NCBI GenBank assembly: GCA_900767955.1
Contig: CAAGBC010000017.1
Coordinates: 1 to 64,000 of the forward strand
DNA: 64,000 bases
DNA from: Spirochaetia bacterium
GTDB taxonomy: Bacteria > Spirochaetota > Spirochaetia > Treponematales > Treponemataceae
Direction of reading: 5' to 3'
The notes under the pieces: model-generated
Databases searched by the model: none
Seen by the model: only the letters and a program-made list of their open reading frames with translations
Told to the model about the DNA's origin: nothing
Part shown: positions 15,400 through 24,730 of the stretch, piece after piece
How the letters are laid out: the number at the start of each line of letters is the position of its first letter
Position numbering within the stretch: position 1 is the stretch's first letter
Position numbers and translations under genes: made by a program

Positions 15400-16440
15400 A
15401 TGGGGGCTAAAGTGATAGAAAAAACAAACAATCTTAAAACTGTTTTTGAACAAAAATTAAAAGATGCAAAAGCTTTGTCTGATATTGAACAATTAAGAAT
15501 TGAATTCCTTGGAAAAAAGGGTTCTGTACAAGAATTGATGCAAGATTTGCGTAATGTTCCAAACGATAAAAAACGAGAAATGGGACAAGCTATTAATACG
15601 CTAAAACAATTTATTGAAAAATCAATGGAAGAAAAACTTGTAGAACTTGAAAACCAGGAACTACAGAACAAAATTGATAGCACACCTTCTTATGATGAAG
15701 CATTGGCTTTGAATAATGATCAAGGTTCTTATCATCCAATTACAATTATTCAGCGTGAAGTTGAAAGTATCTTTGCTTCAATGGGATTTACAATCGAAAA
15801 CTATTCAGAAATTGTAGATGACTATCACTGTTTTGAAGCATTAAATATCCCTCCACATCACCCTGCTCGTGATATGCAAGATACATATTATCTTTCTACA
15901 GGTCAGTTATTAAAAACTCATACTTCTGCAGCTCAAAATTACATTATGAAAAAATACGGCGCTCCTTTGCGTGCTATTTTCCCAGGTCGCTGTTTTAGAA
16001 ATGAATCAACTGACGCTTGTCATGAAAATACTTTCTTCCAAATGGAAGGAATTATGATTGATGAAAATATTTCTATTTCAAACCTCATTTACTTTATGAA
16101 AACTATGCTTTCTGAAGTTTTTGGTCGTCCAGTTGAAGTTAGACTTCGCCCTGGATTCTTCCCATTTGTTGAACCAGGATTTGAATTGGATATTAAATGT
16201 CTTATTTGTGGTGGAGACGGTTGTCCTTCTTGTAAAGATTCTGGATGGCTTGAACTTTGTCCATGTGGAATGATTCATCCAAAAGTTTTGGAATACGGTG
16301 GAATCGACACAGAAAAATACACAGGTTTTGCTTTTGGACTTGGTTTAACTCGTCTTGCAATGATGAAATACGGAATTAAAGACATCAGAACTCTTAATTC
16401 TGGAAACTTAAAAGCTCTTTCACAATTCGTTAATGCTTAA
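15400..16440 (+). CDS. pheS: Phenylalanyl-tRNA synthetase alpha subunit
   Basis: 346 residues, usual length. N-terminal coiled coil, then class II motifs: HHPARDMQDTYYL, LLKTHTSAAQNY, GRCFRNESTDACHENTFFQMEG and the C-terminal GFAFGLGLTRLAMMKYGI. A cysteine cluster (CLICGGDGCPSC) appears in the catalytic domain. Start at ATG 15400; GTG at 15412 is an alternative because GGGGG lies just before it. First gene of pheST; charges tRNA-Phe in the cytoplasm. Confidence 0.95.
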   Translation: MGAKVIEKTNNLKTVFEQKLKDAKALSDIEQLRIEFLGKKGSVQELMQDLRNVPNDKKREMGQAINTLKQFIEKSMEEKLVELENQELQNKIDSTPSYDEALALNNDQGSYHPITIIQREVESIFASMGFTIENYSEIVDDYHCFEALNIPPHHPARDMQDTYYLSTGQLLKTHTSAAQNYIMKKYGAPLRAIFPGRCFRNESTDACHENTFFQMEGIMIDENISISNLIYFMKTMLSEVFGRPVEVRLRPGFFPFVEPGFELDIKCLICGGDGCPSCKDSGWLELCPCGMIHPKVLEYGGIDTEKYTGFAFGLGLTRLAMMKYGIKDIRTLNSGNLKALSQFVNA

Positions 16441-16461
16441 TTTTAGGAAGGTAATAAAGAT

Positions 16462-18828
16462 ATGTTTGTTTCAATGAATTGGATACAGGAATATGTAGAT
16501 TTATCTGGAGAAGATATAGAATCTTTGATTAAAAGATTTACTCTTTCAACTGCTGAAGTTGAAGATATTATTTATAAAGGAAAAGAAGTTCAAGGTGTTA
16601 TCATCGCAGAAATCAAATCTGTAGAAAATCACCCTAATTCAAAAAAACTTCACTTATTAAAAGTTGATACAGGTTCTGGAATTGTAGACTGTGTTTGTGG
16701 TGCTCCAAATGTAGAAGTTGGTCAGCGTGTTGCTTTTGCTCCAGTTGGTTCTCATGTTGTAGGAATGGAAATTACAGAAGCAACTGTTGCAGGTTTTGTT
16801 TCACAAGGTATGTGTTGTGGAGAAGATGAACTTGGAATTAGCGACGACCACACAGGTCTTATGGTAATTGATAGCGATGCTCCACTTGGAACTGACATCA
16901 AATCAATTTACGCTATTGACGATATAATCTTTGAAGTTGACAACAAATCTTTAACAAACCGCCCAGACCTTTGGGGACATTACGGAATTGCTCGTGAATT
17001 TGCTGTTATCGCAAATAAACCTTTACTTCCACTTTCTTTAACAGAACCAGTTTATTCAGGTTCAGAAAAAATTGATGTAGAAATTAAACGCCCTGATATT
17101 GCTTGGCGATATACTTGTGTTGGATTTAAAAACATCACAAGAAAACTTTCTCCTACAAACTGGAGAATCAGACTTTTCTACTGTGGAATGAGAGCTATCA
17201 GTTTGCTTGTTGATATTACAAACCTTATTATGCTTGAAATGGGACAGCCAACTCACGCTTTTGATGGTACAGGAATTAAATCAATCGCAATCGGCACTGA
17301 AGACAAAGAATATAAATTCAAAACTCTTGATGAAGTTGAACGCACAATTGACAAAGATACTTTGATGATTTACACAAACGGCAAACCTTCTGCAATCGCA
17401 GGAATTATGGGTGGTTTGGAATCAGAAATCGAAGGCGAAAGTAACTCTGTTGTTCTTGAATGTGCTTGTTTTGATGGTGTAAATATCAGAAAAACTTCTC
17501 AAAGATTAGCTCACAGAACAGACGCAAGTATGCGCTACGAAAAAATGATTGACCCAGAATTGACTATTTTGGCTGCAAAAAGATTCTGGAATATGCTTTC
17601 TTCTGTAGATGCTGGAGCTGAAGTTTCAACTCAAATTACTGATGTTTATGTAAAAAAATATCCAACTATCAAAATTGATTTTGATAAAAATTATATTGAC
17701 CGCTACACAGGAATCGATATTTCTGCAGAAACTATCAATCACACTTTGTCAGCTTTAGGATTTGAAGTTGTACAAAACGGTGAAAACTTTTCTGTAACAG
17801 TTCCAACTTGGCGTGCTACAAAAGATGTTTCATTAAAAGCTGACCTTGTTGAAGAAGTTTCTAGAATTTACGGTTACGACAATTTTGCTATCACATCAAC
17901 AAACAGTTTACTTCTTCCTGTTGCAGATTCTGTTGAACGCTCTGAAGATAACAAACTTAAAGATATTCTTGTAAAAAGATTTTCTATGCACGAAGTTCAT
18001 TCATACATTTGGTACGAAGGCAAGAAAATGCAGGATATCAGTCTTGAAATTGAAGACAATCCAAAACTTCTTAACAGCGTAACTCCAGAAAATACTGTTA
18101 TCAGAAATTCTATGTTGCCAACATTATTGTGTTTTACTTATAAAAACAAAGCTTGGGCTGACAACTATAATATTTTTGAAATCGGACGCGTTGTTCAAGG
18201 TACAAAAGAAGATGGCACTTGTAACGAAAAAAATCATTTAGGTGTTGTTCTTTACAATAAACACAAGAATGAAAAAGATGTTTACTTTGAAGCAGTAAAC
18301 ACATTACGCTACATCGTAAAATCAGTAAAACATACAACTAATCTTTCTTTTGAAAAAATTGCACCAGAACATTCTTGGCAGCATCCTAAAAATACATCTG
18401 CAATTTTCTGTGATGGAAAAAGAATTGGTTCTTTATGTACACTTCATCCTTTCAATTTACAAAAAATTGATAAAAATGCTTCTATCGTATGTTTTGAAAT
18501 AGACATGGATGACTTCAACACAATTGAACGCAAAGATATTTCTTTTACTGACCCATCAAAATTCCCTTCAATTGATTATGACATTTCTTTGGTTATTCCA
18601 AAAAATGTTTTATTCAATAAAGCTAAAGAAAAGATTTATTCTTTAGGAATTACAGAATTAAATGATATTTCAGTAATTGATGTTTACGATTTACCAGAAG
18701 AAACTAGTATTACAGTTAGATTTTCTTTTGCTGCATTTGAACGCACTCTTACAATGGAAGAAGTTCAAAAGAACATTGATACAATAACTGAATCAATTAA
18801 AGATTTTGGAATAAAAGCTCGTTTCTAG
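16462..18828 (+). CDS. pheT: Phenylalanyl-tRNA synthetase beta subunit
   Basis: 788 residues. Contains the N-terminal EMAP-type tRNA-binding domain (VENHPNSKKLHLLKVDTG), B3/B4 editing region, B5 domain (about 395-470) and C-terminal FDX-ACB anticodon-binding domain (DPSKFPSIDYDISLVIPKNV). Follows pheS by 21 bases with AGGAAGG upstream. Forms the alpha2-beta2 enzyme with PheS. Confidence 0.95.
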   Translation: MFVSMNWIQEYVDLSGEDIESLIKRFTLSTAEVEDIIYKGKEVQGVIIAEIKSVENHPNSKKLHLLKVDTGSGIVDCVCGAPNVEVGQRVAFAPVGSHVVGMEITEATVAGFVSQGMCCGEDELGISDDHTGLMVIDSDAPLGTDIKSIYAIDDIIFEVDNKSLTNRPDLWGHYGIAREFAVIANKPLLPLSLTEPVYSGSEKIDVEIKRPDIAWRYTCVGFKNITRKLSPTNWRIRLFYCGMRAISLLVDITNLIMLEMGQPTHAFDGTGIKSIAIGTEDKEYKFKTLDEVERTIDKDTLMIYTNGKPSAIAGIMGGLESEIEGESNSVVLECACFDGVNIRKTSQRLAHRTDASMRYEKMIDPELTILAAKRFWNMLSSVDAGAEVSTQITDVYVKKYPTIKIDFDKNYIDRYTGIDISAETINHTLSALGFEVVQNGENFSVTVPTWRATKDVSLKADLVEEVSRIYGYDNFAITSTNSLLLPVADSVERSEDNKLKDILVKRFSMHEVHSYIWYEGKKMQDISLEIEDNPKLLNSVTPENTVIRNSMLPTLLCFTYKNKAWADNYNIFEIGRVVQGTKEDGTCNEKNHLGVVLYNKHKNEKDVYFEAVNTLRYIVKSVKHTTNLSFEKIAPEHSWQHPKNTSAIFCDGKRIGSLCTLHPFNLQKIDKNASIVCFEIDMDDFNTIERKDISFTDPSKFPSIDYDISLVIPKNVLFNKAKEKIYSLGITELNDISVIDVYDLPEETSITVRFSFAAFERTLTMEEVQKNIDTITESIKDFGIKARF

Positions 18829-18853
18829 TTTTATAGAAAAATCTAAACAAATT

Positions 18854-18896
18854 AGGGCTATCAAATAAGCAAAACTTACTTGATAGCCCTTTTTGT
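18854..18896 (+). terminator. Terminator of pheST
   Basis: AGGGCTATCAA (18854-18864) pairs with TTGATAGCCCT (18880-18890), then TTTTTG. Strong rho-independent terminator 25 bases after pheT. Confidence 0.9.
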
Positions 18897-18931
18897 TTAT
18901 TTTTATTTTTTATAACAGAATTTTTCCTGCC

Positions 18932-19573
18932 CTACTTTACAACACGGAACAATTCACAAATATTATCAATAACAACTTTTGCACCACAAGCTTTCATTTC
19001 ATCACTTTTTCCAAATCCGTAAGAAACACCTACGCATGGAATTCCAATATAATTTGCACCATTTACATCAAAAATTGTATCACCAACTAAACAACATTCT
19101 GATTTATCAACAAAATCACAACGCCTAAAAACTTCTTCTAACACTTGTTCTTTTGAATGAATTTTTCCATCGATTGCAGCACCCACAATATCATCAAAAA
19201 AATGTGAAACGCCTAAATATTCCAAAATGATTCTACAATAATTTTCTGGTTTTGAAGATGCAAGTACAATATGAAAACCTTGCGCCTTTAATGTTTCAAG
19301 ACATTTTTTTACACCATCATACAGTGAACATTCATAAATACCTTTTACTGAATATCTTTCTCGGTATTTTTCAGTAGCTTTCTTTGCCTGTTCCAAAGAA
19401 AAACCATAATATTTCATAAAACTATCAACAAGAGGAGGACCAATAAAAACTTCTAAGGAATCTAAATTTTCTTCATGAATATTAAAAAAAGATAAAACAA
19501 ATTGGACACACTTTGTTATTCCTTCTTTTGAATTAACAAGTGTGCCATCTAAATCAAATAAAACTGTTTTCAT
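18932..19573 (-). CDS. HAD-superfamily phosphatase (Gph/PpaX-like)
   Basis: 213 residues from ATG 19573. HAD motif I FDLDGTLVNS (nucleophile Asp), motif II ASSKPE, motif III Lys, motif IV VGDTIFDVNGA, with a C1 helical cap. Resembles phosphoglycolate or pyrophosphate phosphatases; substrate unknown. The ATG lies five bases beyond the stop of the carboxypeptidase and has no RBS, so translation is probably coupled. A TTG at 19594 is a possible alternative start. Confidence 0.85.
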   Translation of the reverse strand: MKTVLFDLDGTLVNSKEGITKCVQFVLSFFNIHEENLDSLEVFIGPPLVDSFMKYYGFSLEQAKKATEKYRERYSVKGIYECSLYDGVKKCLETLKAQGFHIVLASSKPENYCRIILEYLGVSHFFDDIVGAAIDGKIHSKEQVLEEVFRRCDFVDKSECCLVGDTIFDVNGANYIGIPCVGVSYGFGKSDEMKACGAKVVIDNICELFRVVK

Positions 19574-19578
19574 TATGA

Positions 19579-20376
19579 TTATGCGTTTTTCCAAGCATCA
19601 ATAAATTCAATCATAAATTGTTGAATATTATTAAAATATTTCTGTTGTAATTCGCAAGCTTTTACACCAATGAATCGATAATGCCAACATTCATATCTAA
19701 AACCTGTTACATCTTCATAACCATTAGGAAAAGACAAAGACCAACCATATTTAGCAGCATTATTACTAAGCCATTTTCCACCTAAAGTATCTGCATATTC
19801 ATCTGTTACAGAACCAAAATCAACAGCAATTCCTAACTGATGTTGGCTAGAACCTGGTTTTGCAGATTCTCTATCAGCTGCAGCTTGCCCCATTTGTGCA
19901 ACATTTCTAGCATACAAACGCTCTTGATATTTATAAGAACGATAAGTTGAACTTATATCAAGTCTAATACCATCTTGTTTAGCGGCATCACCTAAAACAG
20001 CAAGATTGTCAAAAGCTATCTTTCGCAAACTTAAATCATTTCTGTTTACAACATAAGAACTACAAGATTTAACAGGAATTAAATCCGCAGGTACATATTC
20101 AGCAGATATAATATGCTTTTTGTCAATCAATAACAGCAAATCATCTGAATCAGAAGCAATTACATCGTTAACCATTTTTACAAAATCAAGAATTTCATCT
20201 TGTGGAATAACAACATCGCTTTTAAATCTATCAGACATTAAGTTGTATACATAGTCAAATTTAACAATATCAGGATGAATCTGAACAGGAGGTGGCATAG
20301 TTTTATCTACTTTTTTACAAGACATAAATAAAACAGATACACACAATAACAAACAAAATCGCTTTAGAAAAAGCAT
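19579..20376 (-). CDS. D-Ala-D-Ala carboxypeptidase-like lipoprotein (M15B, VanY/LdcB)
   Basis: 265 residues. Signal peptide with lipobox FMSC. Peptidase M15 motifs in the C-terminal half: SSTYRSYKYQERLY, SSQHQLGIAVDFG (zinc His and Asp) and ECWHYRFIG (catalytic Glu region and zinc His). Likely trims peptidoglycan stem peptides in the periplasm. Its ATG overlaps the stop of the STAS gene in TAATG, so the two are translationally coupled. Confidence 0.88.
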   Translation of the reverse strand: MLFLKRFCLLLCVSVLFMSCKKVDKTMPPPVQIHPDIVKFDYVYNLMSDRFKSDVVIPQDEILDFVKMVNDVIASDSDDLLLLIDKKHIISAEYVPADLIPVKSCSSYVVNRNDLSLRKIAFDNLAVLGDAAKQDGIRLDISSTYRSYKYQERLYARNVAQMGQAAADRESAKPGSSQHQLGIAVDFGSVTDEYADTLGGKWLSNNAAKYGWSLSFPNGYEDVTGFRYECWHYRFIGVKACELQQKYFNNIQQFMIEFIDAWKNA

Positions 20377-20702
20377 TATTTTACCTCTGTTACAGAATTG
20401 ATTATTTTTAGTAAATCTTTAAATCCTGTTGCATTTATTTCTTTTTCAGCTTCGTTAGATAATGACAATAAATACAGAGTATGTCCTGTTTCACTAGAAT
20501 CATTATGAGCTGCCATAATAATTCCTACTGCTGCCAAATCCATACCAATAATTCCTGCCATATCAAGAACAACATTATGTTTTTTTATGCCTTCATAAAT
20601 CTTTGTTTGTGCATTTGGAGCTGTATAAGCATTAAAAACGCCATCTAATTTATATAAAATATAGTTTCCACCACTTTTTTCTGTTACTGTCAATTGTTCC
20701 AT
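20376..20702 (-). CDS. STAS-domain protein lacking the phosphorylatable Ser
   Basis: 108 residues, a single STAS domain like anti-anti-sigma factors SpoIIAA/RsbV. The signature D-x-S-G-V-x-x-x-D-S-S-G is here VLDMAGIIGMDLAAVGI: the site normally Ser next to Asp55 is Leu56, followed by Ala-Ala. It therefore cannot be switched by Ser phosphorylation in the usual way. Coupled to the downstream carboxypeptidase. GGGAG precedes the ATG. Confidence 0.8.
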   Translation of the reverse strand: MEQLTVTEKSGGNYILYKLDGVFNAYTAPNAQTKIYEGIKKHNVVLDMAGIIGMDLAAVGIIMAAHNDSSETGHTLYLLSLSNEAEKEINATGFKDLLKIINSVTEVK

Positions 20703-20906
20703 AATTTTCTCCCATTATAAAGTTTTACAACATAAACTTTAGTAGATAAAACTGCAAACTTAAAATACAGAATTATCGCTTTCAAAAAGAATACATCCGG
20801 TCAAGGCACGCTTTGCTCAAGGCCTTGACTCGGCCGTTTTTAGGGTTTGTATTAAACCCTAAATAAAAACTTTGTTAATCAAACAAAGTTTTTATTCCCT
20901 ATCACA
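20703..20906. other. Intergenic region between phosphatase and STAS genes
   Basis: Holds three consecutive hairpins (GTCAAGGC/GCCTTGAC 20801-20830, TTTAGGGTTT/AAACCCTAAA 20839-20863, and the terminator at 20862-20896). No gene is visible. Confidence 0.6.
20862..20896 (-). terminator. Terminator after the membrane pseudophosphatase
   Basis: Perfect 15-base arms AATAAAAACTTTGTT / AACAAAGTTTTTATT around a 5-base loop. T-rich 3' arm on the minus strand, ten bases after the stop codon. Confidence 0.75.
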
Positions 20907-23189
20907 TTAGCCAATTACTTCAACATTTGCAAAAATATCATCAGCAGAAGGACCGTCATCCTGCAAAGAATCAGTTATCTTTCCAGGCTGTGCAGAAGTT
21001 TCTTCTTCTTCTGTTTCTTCAACTTCATTTTTAAGATATTTCATAACAAGAACGCTAATATCATCTTCCAATTCGTGTGACATAAATTTCATCAAATTGT
21101 CATAAGAGAACTGAGCCATACGATGAGCAGGATACATAACATTAGCAACCATATTACGCTGAATACGATCTTTTCCGTACTGTTCACCACGCAAAGAGTG
21201 TGATTCAATAAGACCTCTTGTACATGTAAACACAATATCACTCTTATTAAGTTTAATCTGTTTTACAGAAATATATGGAGAAATATCTGATACGAATCCT
21301 AAAATATGACCACTACCTTGAATTTCAATAACATTGTTATATGCCTCTGTGTACAAGAACATAGCAGGAATTCCACAGTTGATGTAATACAAAGTGTCAT
21401 TTTCAAAATTCATAATACCAAACATTCCAGAGAACAAAGTTCCTTTTTGCAAGTTATAACGAATGAATGAATTAATTTTTACAACAAGTTGCTTAAAGTC
21501 ATGAGTTTCTGCAAGATAAGCACGAATAATAGCTTTTAAGATAACCATGCTCATACTAGCAGCAATACCTTTACCACTAACAGAACCAATTACAAACAAA
21601 TGGCGAGTAGCAGTAAGACGAATCATATCAACAAATTCACCACCAATATTGTGAGCAGGAACCATGATACATCCAGCATCTAGTTTTGGACTCTTTACAG
21701 GGTCCATATTTTCCTGAATAGAAGTAATAATCTGAGAAGACATACGCAACTCACGATTAACTGTACCAATAATTTCTTTATTTGCGATATTACGCATAAA
21801 ATAACCAAAAACAAAGAAATATGAATACAATTTTGTAAATACTTTCAAGTCGTAATCTTTATAATGATCTTTACTATCTTTCATACCAAGCAACATAAGA
21901 CCATGAACGTCACGACCTTCATTCAAAATGAACATTGCATCAGAATCAGTATCTTTAAAGAATTTTTCCAACTTATCTTTGAAATTAGAAAGAGCATGAA
22001 CGCTTTCAAGTTCACTATAAACAAGAACATTCTTTCCTAAGTTTAACAACATTTCAAAAATAGGATTATTCTGGGCAATTGAATATTTTTTTCCATTTGA
22101 AGAATAAGCTGTTTCAAATGTATCTTGTCCACCATTAATAAACACAGCCATTGAAGAACATTCTGTATTTTTTCTGAACACATGGAACATATCATTTGCA
22201 ATAGTATCCATTTCACCATTGTAATCAATAGATGCCAAATCTTGTTCAAAAGCAACAGCATAATCAGCAGAATGTCCAAGCTTAGACTTAGCAATTACAG
22301 AAGAAAGATATGCAACATAAACTAACACAATTGCTGTTACACCAGCACCTGCAAGACAGAATAAACTTGTGTAATCAACTATGAAAGGAACACCTAACAT
22401 AGAAACACAACCGATAATTGCAGCAGGAATTAGGTATAAAAGAATGGCTTTTACAATAAATGCAAGTGTTGCACGCCCAGAAGGAGTTGATGTTTTATTA
22501 GAGCCAATAGGAATAATAACAAACAAAGGAATATAACTGAACAAACGCAACAATGAAATGCAAGACACTTCTTTTGAAGCAAAATGGATATAAAAATTCA
22601 TTACCCACATGCCCATTAATGCAAGCATGTAAATATATCCCTTAAACTTTTCAAGTTTAGTAGCTCTTAATTCATTACAAATAAGCATTACCAAACAACA
22701 GAATGTTGGAATAACAAACTTTAATGAAACTTCAAAAATATCAACCCAAGTTATTGGCAATAAGTTTCGCATACTTGCAGGTAATACAAAATCAGAACTG
22801 ATTAAAATTCCCTGATCAAAAGTAACTCTTACTTCTCTAAACTTGAACATTGTAATGTAGAACACACAAGCATAAAGAACAAACTTAATTATTGCCATTA
22901 AAACATTTGAGTATTTAAAACTATAGTATGGATAACAAAATGCAATATTTATCAGCATACATCCTTCAAGGAAGAAACAAATTTTCATCAATGAAGAAAA
23001 TAAAGAAGGAGTTATCACACTTCTAAACAAAACAAGGAATGTAAAGAATGAAGCTATAATAGCCATCATCAAAATACTAGAAACAATTGGGTTTGTATCT
23101 TCATCCTTTGCACTTTCAACTCTATCAACATAGATAGTTTCGAAAATAAAGAACAACGCTAAAATAAAACTAAGAACTATATAAACCAT
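20907..23189 (-). CDS. Multi-pass membrane PP2C/SpoIIE-like protein, probably inactive
   Basis: 760 residues. About eight transmembrane helices in residues 1-300, a GAF-like region about 320-470, and a C-terminal PP2C SpoIIE-type domain about 500-715. Key residues are altered: GGDxxD reads GGEFVD (516-521), GDVSGKG reads GSVSGKG (S536) and TDG reads TRG (R658); only the final DD (709-710) is intact. Two usual metal-binding Asp positions are lost, so it is likely a pseudophosphatase or sensor. Acidic tail at the end. Starts two bases after the stop of the intact phosphatase (SD AGGTAGGG), so both are cotranscribed. Confidence 0.8.
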   Translation of the reverse strand: MVYIVLSFILALFFIFETIYVDRVESAKDEDTNPIVSSILMMAIIASFFTFLVLFRSVITPSLFSSLMKICFFLEGCMLINIAFCYPYYSFKYSNVLMAIIKFVLYACVFYITMFKFREVRVTFDQGILISSDFVLPASMRNLLPITWVDIFEVSLKFVIPTFCCLVMLICNELRATKLEKFKGYIYMLALMGMWVMNFYIHFASKEVSCISLLRLFSYIPLFVIIPIGSNKTSTPSGRATLAFIVKAILLYLIPAAIIGCVSMLGVPFIVDYTSLFCLAGAGVTAIVLVYVAYLSSVIAKSKLGHSADYAVAFEQDLASIDYNGEMDTIANDMFHVFRKNTECSSMAVFINGGQDTFETAYSSNGKKYSIAQNNPIFEMLLNLGKNVLVYSELESVHALSNFKDKLEKFFKDTDSDAMFILNEGRDVHGLMLLGMKDSKDHYKDYDLKVFTKLYSYFFVFGYFMRNIANKEIIGTVNRELRMSSQIITSIQENMDPVKSPKLDAGCIMVPAHNIGGEFVDMIRLTATRHLFVIGSVSGKGIAASMSMVILKAIIRAYLAETHDFKQLVVKINSFIRYNLQKGTLFSGMFGIMNFENDTLYYINCGIPAMFLYTEAYNNVIEIQGSGHILGFVSDISPYISVKQIKLNKSDIVFTCTRGLIESHSLRGEQYGKDRIQRNMVANVMYPAHRMAQFSYDNLMKFMSHELEDDISVLVMKYLKNEVEETEEEETSAQPGKITDSLQDDGPSADDIFANVEVIG

Positions 23190-23191
23190 TA

Positions 23192-24583
23192 TTACCCTAC
23201 CTTTGCAACCATCATTGTAACATCATCATGAAGACGCTTATCTCCATTATATTTCATAATTAAATCAACTATATCATCAACAAATTGTTGAGGTGTTTTA
23301 GATGCACTAGATTGTAAAGTCTGAATAAACAAATCAGTATCTCCTAATTCAACACCATCATCATCCATAACTTCAGAAACACCGTCAGTTGCAAGAAGAA
23401 TAGTATCGCCACGGAACAATCTATGTTTAGAAACACGAATGTCATCCATATCAATAATTCCAACAAGACTTGCATTTGATGCAAGAGATTTAATTCTATA
23501 TCCATCAGGTGCTCTTGAAAGAATAATTGGGTCTGACATAGAAGCATTTACATAAGTAATTTCCATTTTTTCTGTATCAACAATACCAAGGAACAAAACT
23601 GTATATTTATCTTGCAAGTGCATTCCTTTAATAGCTTTATCAACAGATTTTACCATTCCAATAAGGTCTTCTTTATTTTCCATAATTTTTACGGTATTCA
23701 TAACAAGACCCATAATCAACGCAGCAGGAAGACCTTTACCAGAAACGTCACCAAGCATCAACAATGTTTTATTTTCATTAATAGGAAGAATTGAATAGTA
23801 GTCCCCAGATACATTAACCAAAGGACGATAATATGTTGCAATCTTTAAATGTGGAATATCAGGAATATTATGAGGCAAGAAGGAAATTTGAGTTTCTGCT
23901 AACTGTTCCCATTCTTTTGTAAGAGTTGAAATTTCTGACAAGTTAGCAATAGTTTTAGTTCTTTGAATAAAACGAACAAATTCTTCGTATAATTTCTTAT
24001 AAATTTCAGTATCATAAAGTTTTGTATATTTACAGAATACAAAGAAATGTTTTTTATCATAACTAATAAAAAATCCACGAGCATTTTTATAAGAAGAAAC
24101 AATTCCTAAATTATCACCTAAGAAGAATAATCCATCTTCCCAGTTTTCAGGAAAGTTTACAGCTACTTTATCGCGTGTTGAATAATATGAAGAAATACGA
24201 TTTGGACTATTGTATAGAACATAATTTTTTACACAATCTACAAACAAAACTGAACAGTCAGCTTTTAGTTCCAAAATATCTGCAATCGCGGTATAAAAAT
24301 CATCCAAAGAATAACAGAAACGCAACTTATCAATAAAATCTGCAATTAACTTAGTGTCTCCACCTTCAAGCAAATTTCGCTTAAGTTTTGATTCTAAAAA
24401 TTTTCTTAACATAGTTCCTGCTACTAAGAAAATTAAAAATACAATAGCAGGTATTCCAATAGAGATTATTAGAGGAACATCGCCTCCTTCAGTTGGAATC
24501 AAAAGTACAGACAACCCAACTGTAAGTAACAGAACAGCTGCGTTTATCGCTAGGAAGATTAGTTTCTTTCGTGTTCTATACAT
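23192..24583 (-). CDS. Membrane-anchored PP2C (RsbU/SpoIIE-type) phosphatase
   Basis: 463 residues from ATG 24583 (GAGG five bases upstream). Two transmembrane helices near the N-terminus (about 7-29 and 36-58), a GAF-like middle, then a complete SpoIIE domain: VSGDYYS, LGDVSGKGLPAALIM, LLATDGVSEVMD and LHDDVTMMVAK. All metal-binding Asp residues are present. Expected to dephosphorylate a Ser/Thr on a partner-switching protein. The neighbouring STAS protein lacks that Ser, so the real substrate is probably encoded elsewhere. Confidence 0.88.
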   Translation of the reverse strand: MYRTRKKLIFLAINAAVLLLTVGLSVLLIPTEGGDVPLIISIGIPAIVFLIFLVAGTMLRKFLESKLKRNLLEGGDTKLIADFIDKLRFCYSLDDFYTAIADILELKADCSVLFVDCVKNYVLYNSPNRISSYYSTRDKVAVNFPENWEDGLFFLGDNLGIVSSYKNARGFFISYDKKHFFVFCKYTKLYDTEIYKKLYEEFVRFIQRTKTIANLSEISTLTKEWEQLAETQISFLPHNIPDIPHLKIATYYRPLVNVSGDYYSILPINENKTLLMLGDVSGKGLPAALIMGLVMNTVKIMENKEDLIGMVKSVDKAIKGMHLQDKYTVLFLGIVDTEKMEITYVNASMSDPIILSRAPDGYRIKSLASNASLVGIIDMDDIRVSKHRLFRGDTILLATDGVSEVMDDDGVELGDTDLFIQTLQSSASKTPQQFVDDIVDLIMKYNGDKRLHDDVTMMVAKVG

Positions 24584-24612
24584 ATTCACCTCATATATAA
24601 TTAATCAACAAT

Positions 24613-24618
24613 ATTATA
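24613..24618 (-). promoter_or_regulatory. -10 box upstream of the phosphatase pair
   Basis: Exact TATAAT on the minus strand, 29 bases before the ATG. The position 17 bases further upstream does not match a -35 consensus, so activation by another factor is possible. Confidence 0.45.
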
Positions 24619-24703
24619 ACATAGAATCGGCAAATCTGCCTAAAAAATGTACACTTATTGTGATAATTTTTTGAAATATTACATATATATAGAAGTAATT
24701 AAC

Positions 24704-24723
24704 GATATTTAATGATAAATATC
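24704..24723 (-). terminator. Hairpin after tyrA
   Basis: GATATTTA-atga-TAAATATC, perfect 8-base arms, just beyond the tyrA stop. No clear T-run follows, so its terminator role is tentative. Confidence 0.35.
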
Positions 24724-24730
24724 ACAAAAT

